Both the position numbers and the translations under genes were made by a program. Below the pieces are notes generated by a model. That model was not told the origin of the DNA and did not search any database. It worked only from the letters and a program-made list of their open reading frames with translations. A stretch of DNA of 39,856 nucleotides. Source: Clostridia bacterium. GTDB taxonomy: Bacteria > Bacillota > Clostridia > Christensenellales > Borkfalkiaceae. The DNA lies in NCBI GenBank assembly GCA_017501885.1, contig JAFVWA010000158.1, positions 1 to 39,856 of the forward strand. The letters run 5' to 3'. Below are positions 33,728-39,856 of this stretch, one piece after another (the first letter of the stretch is position 1; the number at the start of each line of letters is the position of its first letter).

Positions 33728-35014
33728 TTATTCGATTACGTTTCCGCTCTTAAGAACATCGAAAAGTTTTTTGATAACAATGTCGTTTTCAATGTATTCA
33801 ATTTGACGAGAGCCCATTGCCTTTTTAACGTCTGGAACTTTCTTGCCTTGCTTTTCAGCCATGTCCTTAAGTCTTGCTTCGATTTCTTCTTCCGTAGCCT
33901 TGATGCCTTCGGTGGTTATAATCTTGTCAATAACTAATTGAGACTTAACCATGTCTTCTGCTTGTTCTTTATAATCTTTTTTAACGTCATCCATGGTCTT
34001 GTTGGTGTATTTGAGATAGTCTTCAAACTTCAAACCTTGATAAGAAAGTCTGTAAGCAAATTCTTGAACCATACGTTCAATTTGGTTTTCGATTAAAGCT
34101 TCTGGAATTTCCATTTTGCTTTCAGCAGTAATTTTCTTTAAGATAGCATCCTCAAGTTCTCTTTCTGCTCTATCAGCATTTTGTTTTTCAAGTCTTTCCT
34201 TTGTTTCTTTCTTATAAGCTTCAAGACTTTCAGCACCTACTGCCTCTTTAATGAACTCATCGTTAATTTCTGGCAATTCTTTAGCCTTGATTTCATGTAA
34301 TTTAATAGCGAAAACAGCATCTTTGCCCTTAAGAGTATCAACACCGTAATCTTCAGGGAATTTAACGTTAATATCTCTTTCATCACCGATGTTCATTCCG
34401 ATAACTTGTTCCTCGAAACCTGGTATGAAAGTCTTGCTTCCAATAACAAGAGTTTGTTTTTCAGCGGTGCCACCTTCAAACTTAACGCCATCAATGCTTC
34501 CGGAGAAGTCGATAATTACGGTGTCCCCGTCTTTACATGCTCTATCGGTAACTTCTACAAGACGAGAATTACGTTCTTGAAGTCTTGAAACTTCATCTTC
34601 AACATCCTTGTCTTCAACTTTGTAAACGTTTTTCTTATAGGTTACACCTTTAATTGCACCAAGTTCAACTTCGGGTTTAACAGGAACGATTGCAATTAAA
34701 GTAATACCCTTTTCGCTTATATCCTTAACGTCGAGTTCGGGAGCAGCAACAGGTTCAATAGAAGTTTCTTTATCAAGAACTTCGCCATAATATTTGGGGA
34801 ATGCTTGATTGATAGCTTCTTCATAGAAAACACCTTCACCATATGCATTTTCTAATACTTTCTGTGGAACTTTGCCCTTTCTGAAACCGGGCATTGAATA
34901 TTTGTTTTTGGTTTTTTGGTAAGCCAAATCAATGGCAGCCTTCCATTCTTCTGCAGTTAACTTCATAGTAACTTTTACAGTGCTTTTTTCGGCTTTTTCA
35001 AACGTATACTTCAT
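33728..35014 (-). CDS. tig: Trigger factor
   Basis: A 428-residue ribosome-bound chaperone and prolyl isomerase. The ribosome-binding signature region YSMPGFRKGKVPQKVLENAYG is at about 39-59, the FKBP-like domain has GDTVIIDFSGSIDGVKFEGG, and the long helical C-terminal domain follows. AGGAG lies 6 bases before the ATG. It has its own promoter at 35047-35075 and binds L23, encoded in the neighbouring operon. Confidence 0.97.
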   Translation of the reverse strand: MKYTFEKAEKSTVKVTMKLTAEEWKAAIDLAYQKTKNKYSMPGFRKGKVPQKVLENAYGEGVFYEEAINQAFPKYYGEVLDKETSIEPVAAPELDVKDISEKGITLIAIVPVKPEVELGAIKGVTYKKNVYKVEDKDVEDEVSRLQERNSRLVEVTDRACKDGDTVIIDFSGSIDGVKFEGGTAEKQTLVIGSKTFIPGFEEQVIGMNIGDERDINVKFPEDYGVDTLKGKDAVFAIKLHEIKAKELPEINDEFIKEAVGAESLEAYKKETKERLEKQNADRAERELEDAILKKITAESKMEIPEALIENQIERMVQEFAYRLSYQGLKFEDYLKYTNKTMDDVKKDYKEQAEDMVKSQLVIDKIITTEGIKATEEEIEARLKDMAEKQGKKVPDVKKAMGSRQIEYIENDIVIKKLFDVLKSGNVIE

Positions 35015-35046
35015 AAGATTCTCCTAATCTTTAAAATTCTTAAACA

Positions 35047-35075
35047 ATTTTATCATAACAGCAAATAAAAGGCAA
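35047..35075 (-). promoter_or_regulatory. Promoter of tig-clpP-clpX
   Basis: TTGCCT (35070-35075), 17 bases, TAAAAT (35047-35052) on the minus strand. The -35 box lies inside a hairpin, AAAAGGC/GCCTTTT, that may end the rqcH transcript. Confidence 0.6.
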
Positions 35076-35092
35076 GTTATTTTATCAGCCTT

Positions 35093-36787
35093 TTAGTCGT
35101 TTTTTGCAAATTCGGCGTTCTTTTTGGGAGCCACCATAATAGATTTATACTTTTCATACGTGCAAAATCCTGGCTTAGATTTAGAAGGTTTTTTCACGTT
35201 TCTTTTTTTTGTATAAACTATTTCAACTTTGCCACTTTCTCTACCTTGCGAGAAGTATGCACAAATTTCACCCGCAAAAGTTACTACTTTTTCGGGGATT
35301 TCATTCCCATTAGAGACTACTAAAACGTGCGAAGACGGGTAATCTTTTGCATGCACCCAAACGTCGTCAGGTTTTGCGGAAAAAGTAAGTTTATCATTTT
35401 CGTTATTGTTTCTTCCCGCCTTAATCGTAAATCCGTCAAACACGTATTGACGACACTTATACTCAACAGACTTTTCTTTTTTATTAGTATTTTGAACTTT
35501 TATTAAACCTACTTGTTCCAATTCCCTATAAACGTTTGTAACGTCTTCTAAACCTTCACACATGTCAATTTCTAAAAGAACAGAATCCAAGTAAGAAATT
35601 TCTTCTAAAATAACTTTTTTTTGTGGTTCAATAGCTGAAAGAGTTCGCTTTTGCTTGTTATACTTTTTATAGTATTTTTCAGCATTTTTACTTGGCGATA
35701 AATTTTTGTCCAAAGGAATTATAAGGCTTGTATTATCATAATAGTTATAAGCTTCTAAACTTTCTTGACCGACACTAATTTTGTAAATGTTAGCAAGAAT
35801 TAACTCTCCGAAAATTTTGTTTTGCTCACACGATAACGCGTCTTTTTCCCTTGATGATATAACCGTTAGTTTTTTCTTAGTCTTTTTCAGCTGCGCTTGT
35901 ATAATGTTTTTCGCCCTATCTTTTTTTGCCAAAAACTGTTTATCCATTTCCCGTTTTTTATAGTAGAATTGCTCAGCTTCCCACAGATTATCAAAGTATA
36001 TAACGTCCCCATCTAATTCTTTATAGGGAAATGCGCAAACATCAATTACTTGATCGTTTTTAACACAAACACAAGGTTGTTTTTTTGAATTGTATAAAAA
36101 GTCGTTTAACTTTTCAAAGATTTCAACGCCATTATCTTTACCATATTCAATTGATAAATTATTAGCGAACTCCCTACTTGTAGACGTTGCAATTCCTTGA
36201 ACGTTTGCGCATATTACATTAGATAAACTATCCTTGTCGACATCATCGAAAACTGATATAAGTGTTTTATCATTAGGGTGTTTTTTTTGTCCGATAGGCG
36301 GATACACGTAGTCTTGCCCAACGAATAAAGGTCTAATCCCATTATCGAAAACGTTTATGCCACGATTTCCACCGAGTATTTTACCATTCTCAGTTAATAT
36401 AACGTTGCTATATCGCCCCATTAGTTCGACGTAAAGTTGTTTATCAACAACGTCAAAAAACTCTGACGACGGTGTTAAATCAATCCTTACTATCCTATCA
36501 AACCCAACAAGTGATATTTCGTTTATGGTTGCTGAAAGCAAATGTTTTCTGAGCAACATACAAAAATTCGGCGCGGTAAGTGGACATGCTTTTTCATCGT
36601 CAACAACACCAATTCTTGGTGAAGAAGGGTTTACGCACAAGGAAAGTTTTATAGTTTTGCTACCTGTGTAAACAGTAAAAATAACTTCATCATTATCAGG
36701 CTGAACAATTCGGTTAATTTTACCACCTTTAAAAAGACTATTAAGTTCCTCACATAAATATCTTAAAGTAAAAGCGTCTTGTGGCAT
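35093..36787 (-). CDS. rqcH: RqcH/NFACT-family ribosome quality control factor
   Basis: A 564-residue protein of the Rqc2/FbpA family. In bacteria RqcH binds 50S subunits blocked by peptidyl-tRNA and adds alanine tails to mark the chains for proteases such as ClpXP. Seen: the NFACT-N start MPQDAFTLRYLCEELNSLFK with GGKINRIVQP, a long coiled-coil (about 285-440), and the NFACT-R motif DDVWVHAKDYPSSHVLVVSN near residue 490. I chose ATG 36787 behind AGGGGA. It begins one base after the pseudouridine synthase stop. The nearby clpP and clpX fit its role. Confidence 0.9.
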   Translation of the reverse strand: MPQDAFTLRYLCEELNSLFKGGKINRIVQPDNDEVIFTVYTGSKTIKLSLCVNPSSPRIGVVDDEKACPLTAPNFCMLLRKHLLSATINEISLVGFDRIVRIDLTPSSEFFDVVDKQLYVELMGRYSNVILTENGKILGGNRGINVFDNGIRPLFVGQDYVYPPIGQKKHPNDKTLISVFDDVDKDSLSNVICANVQGIATSTSREFANNLSIEYGKDNGVEIFEKLNDFLYNSKKQPCVCVKNDQVIDVCAFPYKELDGDVIYFDNLWEAEQFYYKKREMDKQFLAKKDRAKNIIQAQLKKTKKKLTVISSREKDALSCEQNKIFGELILANIYKISVGQESLEAYNYYDNTSLIIPLDKNLSPSKNAEKYYKKYNKQKRTLSAIEPQKKVILEEISYLDSVLLEIDMCEGLEDVTNVYRELEQVGLIKVQNTNKKEKSVEYKCRQYVFDGFTIKAGRNNNENDKLTFSAKPDDVWVHAKDYPSSHVLVVSNGNEIPEKVVTFAGEICAYFSQGRESGKVEIVYTKKRNVKKPSKSKPGFCTYEKYKSIMVAPKKNAEFAKND

Positions 36788-36788
36788 A

Positions 36789-37604
36789 TTAATTCCCCTG
36801 TTTTGACACAAACGTCTTTTCACTTAAATAAGATAAAAGACATTCACTATTAAAGTGCAACGTTAAGGAGTATGAATTAAGTTTTTGACTTTTTACCCCA
36901 AACTTTTTATTAACCTGATTATCTCCGTATTTTCCATCGCCAATAATGAAGTGTCCAATGTGCGCTAAATGCGCCCTTATTTGGTGAGTTTTCCCCGTAA
37001 ATAATTCAACCAGTAAATCAGCCGTTTCTTTATATTGTTTTACAACTTTATAGCCCGTTTTAATTAAAACACTACCTTCCACTTTTTTATCGAAAATCTT
37101 TACTAAAGAATTTTCTGAATCCTTTAGAAGATATGCAGTCAACACGTCTTGTTGTTTTTTTACAATCCCGTAAACTGTTGCTAAATATTTTTTATCAAAC
37201 GTTCTATTCTTAAAGCCATCAAGCAAAAGATTTTCTGATTCTTTATTGAGAGCAAAAACCATAACACCGCTTGTATTCCTATCAAGTCTATGAATGAATT
37301 TAGCGTTAGAATACTTCTGCTTTATTTGTTCAAAGACACTTTCTGAAGTATAGCCACTTTTCTTATCCACAACAAGAATATTATCATCGCAATACAAAAA
37401 AGAATATTTATCATTGGTCTTATTATAATAAAGAATAACTTTATCGCCTTGAGACAATATAATATCTTGCCCCGTTCTTTTTCCATTAACTTTTACGTCT
37501 TTATTCCTTAAAAGTTTTTGAAAAGTCGAAAAGGACAAGTCTTCAACTTGATATAAAGCAAGTTTACTCAACTTGCCGTTTTTTTCTGCAATAAATTCTA
37601 TCAT
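36789..37604 (-). CDS. RluA-family pseudouridine synthase
   Basis: A 271-residue RNA pseudouridine synthase with an S4-like domain (about 15-60, including VKVNGKRTGQDIILSQGDKV) and the catalytic domain with FIHRLDRNTSGVMVFA, where the aspartate is the catalytic residue. TGKTHQIRAHLAHIGHFIIGD is the second family motif. It probably modifies 23S rRNA, but RluC, RluD and RluE types cannot be separated here. No Shine-Dalgarno sequence precedes ATG 37604, only an A/T tract after the terminator of the previous gene. Confidence 0.9.
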   Translation of the reverse strand: MIEFIAEKNGKLSKLALYQVEDLSFSTFQKLLRNKDVKVNGKRTGQDIILSQGDKVILYYNKTNDKYSFLYCDDNILVVDKKSGYTSESVFEQIKQKYSNAKFIHRLDRNTSGVMVFALNKESENLLLDGFKNRTFDKKYLATVYGIVKKQQDVLTAYLLKDSENSLVKIFDKKVEGSVLIKTGYKVVKQYKETADLLVELFTGKTHQIRAHLAHIGHFIIGDGKYGDNQVNKKFGVKSQKLNSYSLTLHFNSECLLSYLSEKTFVSKQGN

Positions 37605-37615
37605 TTATATATGTA

Positions 37616-37641
37616 AAAGGACTTCGTTACCGAAGTCCTTT
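37616..37641 (-). terminator. Hairpin after the surface protein gene
   Basis: A perfect 11-bp stem, AAAGGACTTCG (37616-37626) with CGAAGTCCTTT (37631-37641), with a 4-base loop. The T run on the minus strand is only four long, so termination may be partial and let transcription through into the pseudouridine synthase gene. Confidence 0.6.
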
Positions 37642-37650
37642 GGTTTTTAA

Positions 37651-39759
37651 TTATTCATCGTCTTCCGCTTTGTTCTTCGGTTTAATAAAGAGAAGAACTA
37701 CTATTGCAATCAAGCACAACGCACCAACACCAAGGAAAATGATTGATGCAAGATTTTCTTCAAACCAGTAGTTAGCAGGTTCTACAATAGTAGGTTCTGC
37801 AACTATACGAATTATTGCGCTGTCACTTGCTGTTTTATAAGACTTATTTGAAGTAAGTTCACAAACGATCTTATAAGAACCGATCTTGTCAGGTGTAAAG
37901 TTTAACGAACCGTCGTAATTGATAGCAACAAGCTCGTCATAAGTATAACCGTTAGCGCCGTCCTCGGTTGCCTTTTTCTTAGCAATTATTTCTACCCAAC
38001 CGCTATCGTCAACACTTGCATTCTTGTTGGAATTATAATAAAGTTTATAACTCGTTGAAGCGCCAGAAGCTGTAATGTTAAACTTAGTAGCCTTATATTC
38101 AATACCCTTAAAACCGTTATCTTGATCTTGAGCATCTACAACTAAAAGCGCATCGTCATTGATATTAAAGGTAAACATATACACGATAAACTTATCGTCG
38201 TTGTTATCGGCTAACGCTTCTTGAACTGCAGTATTTGAAACTTCTACATGCTCAAAACCGTTGTCGCCTTTAACAAAGAAAAGACCTCTTGCAACGTCAT
38301 AGAACAATTCGCTTTCCATTTGTAAAGACGTGCCACCCGCAGCCTTTTCGCTTGCGGTCATATAAAGTTTATAAGTTCCTATTTCGTCAATGCTAATACT
38401 CTTGCTTGACGTAGTGTCCTTACTCTCGTTGGATGGAGTGATATAAATATACTTTTTGGTTAAGTTTGTGCTATCACTAAAAGCCGTAGTATCGTCTAAG
38501 AAGAAGTTACCCATTGAAGGAACGTCAAACTTTTCACCAAGAGCAATACTATATCCATCTTTCATAGTGCTGTCTTGCAATACCTTTTGATAAGTGTTTA
38601 ACTGTGCTAACAAAACAGGATCTAAAATCTTTTGGCCATTGTCATCAATTGCAAGGTTGTTATAGTATGGCGCTTTATTGTCGGCACCAGAAATTACGTT
38701 AACGTTGCTAAACTCTTCGATGTTAACGTATTCGTCAACTTGTTCTCCAGCTACCTCAACTTTTTTACCAGTTCTCCAAGAAACGCCGAAAGCAAAATCC
38801 GCTAAAACGTTTGAACCATCTGCAGCCTTATGGAAAGTAATGTAATTTTTAGAAGTTTCAACAGTAAAGGTTATCGATTTATCGTTTTCACCTAAACCAT
38901 AGGACTTAGGACTCAAAGCAACTAGTCCAACATCTCCACTAACACCAGTTAAAGAATACTTAGTTGGAGTCATATCATATCCAACTCCGTCTACTTTTCT
39001 AAGTTCGTATCCACTTGCAGTTTTTGCATAAGCCTTCTTTGAAAGAATTGCTCTTGGATATGCGGTTTTAGTTAAATCTTTTCCAGTAAGTTCAAATGTT
39101 TGTTTATATTTCTCATCGGCGTCGTTAGCCTTTTGGTCTACGCTTATGATTGAAAAATCAGCGCTTGCATCGTCAGCCGTCTTTTTAATAAAGAATTCAA
39201 CTGAAACAACTGCCTTGTTATCTATAAGTTCTACTTGATAGTAAGCATCATCGCTTACTTTATTTCCATTAACAGTTATAACGTTATCTTGAGCACCCAA
39301 AAGCAATACTATTGGAGTTGTAGCATCAGCATCGTCATCTAAAACGTTGTATTCAGAAACAATTTTCTTGTCGTAAACGTTTTCTTCGTTAACAACTTTA
39401 ACGTTACCATTTTCGCCTAAAGAACTTGCAGTAACTTTAAGAACAACTTCCATACCAGCAGGAGCGTTAACCACAAACTCTAATTCTGCACCAGAAACGC
39501 TTTGTTCTAACACTAATTGATTTTCAAACTTAACCGTTTCGCCAGTTTTTACAGAAGCTACGATATTGTTATCTGCATATTTTACTACGTCACTAACTTT
39601 GTCGTCTCCATCATAAACAGAAACGTATCCTGGACGATATACTGTCGCTCCCCCATCTGCAAAAGCAGAGGTCATCCCCATCATGCAGAAGCCACTAACG
39701 AGGAATGATAACATAAGCGCAAATAATATTAAAATTTTATAGGATTTAGCCGATTTCAT
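37651..39759 (-). CDS. Secreted membrane-anchored protein of unknown function
   Basis: A 702-residue protein not recognised as a known family. A signal peptide (KILILFALMLSFLVSGFCMM, cut after about residue 34 near SAFA) and one C-terminal membrane segment (about 671-694, IIFLGVGALCLIAIVVLLFI) followed by a short charged tail KPKNKAEDDE place it outside the cell with a membrane anchor. No LPXTG motif is present. The exterior part is rich in Asp, Ser, Thr and Val with a beta-sheet pattern, and the segment DKIGSYKIVCELTSNKSYKTAS (about 630-650) looks like the end of an Ig-like domain. AAGGAG lies 13 bases before the ATG. Confidence 0.8.
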   Translation of the reverse strand: MKSAKSYKILILFALMLSFLVSGFCMMGMTSAFADGGATVYRPGYVSVYDGDDKVSDVVKYADNNIVASVKTGETVKFENQLVLEQSVSGAELEFVVNAPAGMEVVLKVTASSLGENGNVKVVNEENVYDKKIVSEYNVLDDDADATTPIVLLLGAQDNVITVNGNKVSDDAYYQVELIDNKAVVSVEFFIKKTADDASADFSIISVDQKANDADEKYKQTFELTGKDLTKTAYPRAILSKKAYAKTASGYELRKVDGVGYDMTPTKYSLTGVSGDVGLVALSPKSYGLGENDKSITFTVETSKNYITFHKAADGSNVLADFAFGVSWRTGKKVEVAGEQVDEYVNIEEFSNVNVISGADNKAPYYNNLAIDDNGQKILDPVLLAQLNTYQKVLQDSTMKDGYSIALGEKFDVPSMGNFFLDDTTAFSDSTNLTKKYIYITPSNESKDTTSSKSISIDEIGTYKLYMTASEKAAGGTSLQMESELFYDVARGLFFVKGDNGFEHVEVSNTAVQEALADNNDDKFIVYMFTFNINDDALLVVDAQDQDNGFKGIEYKATKFNITASGASTSYKLYYNSNKNASVDDSGWVEIIAKKKATEDGANGYTYDELVAINYDGSLNFTPDKIGSYKIVCELTSNKSYKTASDSAIIRIVAEPTIVEPANYWFEENLASIIFLGVGALCLIAIVVLLFIKPKNKAEDDE

Positions 39760-39803
39760 TTTAAGCGTAATACTCCTTTTATTCCATCATACTATACTTG
39801 ACT

Positions 39804-39832
39804 ATTTTACACTAATAAAAAGTTTTTGTCAA
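39804..39832 (-). promoter_or_regulatory. Promoter of the surface protein gene
   Basis: TTGACA (39827-39832), 17 bases, TAAAAT (39804-39809) on the minus strand, about 45 bases upstream of the start codon. Confidence 0.8.
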
Positions 39833-39856
39833 TGTGGTTTTATTATTTTTTATAAA

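Overview
The window looks like a chromosomal segment of a low-GC Gram-positive bacterium of the class Clostridia, probably an uncultured gut lineage. The evidence is the complete Firmicutes-type S10-spc-alpha ribosomal operon order, a zinc-type S14, an RqcH/NFACT protein, FeoA/FeoB with a cysteine-rich FeoB tail, strong AGGAGG-type ribosome binding sites and A/T-rich spacers with near-consensus TTGACA-N17-TATAAT promoters. I cannot fix a genus from the sequence.

Layout. Positions 1-641 hold the start of a CoA-disulfide-reductase-like flavoprotein and a NifX/NifB-like protein with a His/Cys-rich tail. Positions 722-1833 hold a DUF3825-like gene flanked by two 55-bp direct copies of a palindromic repeat, plus a probable small RNA on the + strand (about 861-935). 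Positions 2173-11735 are a catabolic island on the minus strand. An M20 amidohydrolase, an MFS transporter, a ceramidase-fold hydrolase, an FGGY sugar kinase and a fucose-isomerase-type isomerase form one tightly packed operon ending in a strong terminator. A GH36 alpha-galactosidase and an SDR follow from their own promoter; the SDR reading frame is broken by one base. A divergent LacI-type regulator (11895) with a 19-bp palindromic operator candidate probably controls the operon, and a YgjV-like membrane protein follows the regulator.

Positions 13518-15782 encode iron uptake (feoA-feoB, plus an unannotated 55-residue acidic ORF overlapping the feoB end). Positions 15876-31490 are the ribosomal superoperon, transcribed leftward from rpsJ to rplQ: 27 ribosomal protein genes with secY, adk, map, infA and rpoA. 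Its promoter is perfect sigma-A consensus, and the 234-base leader carries a terminator and an overlapping antiterminator stem, so attenuation of the whole operon is likely. Further RNA hairpins lie ahead of infA, between rplR and rplF, and between rpsD and rpoA.

Positions 31809-37604 are protein-quality and RNA-modification genes on the same strand: an RluA-family pseudouridine synthase and rqcH, then tig, clpP and clpX, which run directly into the S10 promoter. This places ribosome synthesis, chaperoning of nascent chains, ribosome rescue and proteolysis side by side. The right edge (37651-39759) encodes a 702-residue secreted, membrane-anchored protein of unknown function with its own promoter.

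The most interesting items are the rpsJ leader attenuator, the repeat-flanked DUF3825 cassette with its small RNA, and the undescribed-looking amidohydrolase/ceramidase-fold/isomerase/kinase operon. No tRNA, rRNA, CRISPR array, transposase or phage gene was seen.
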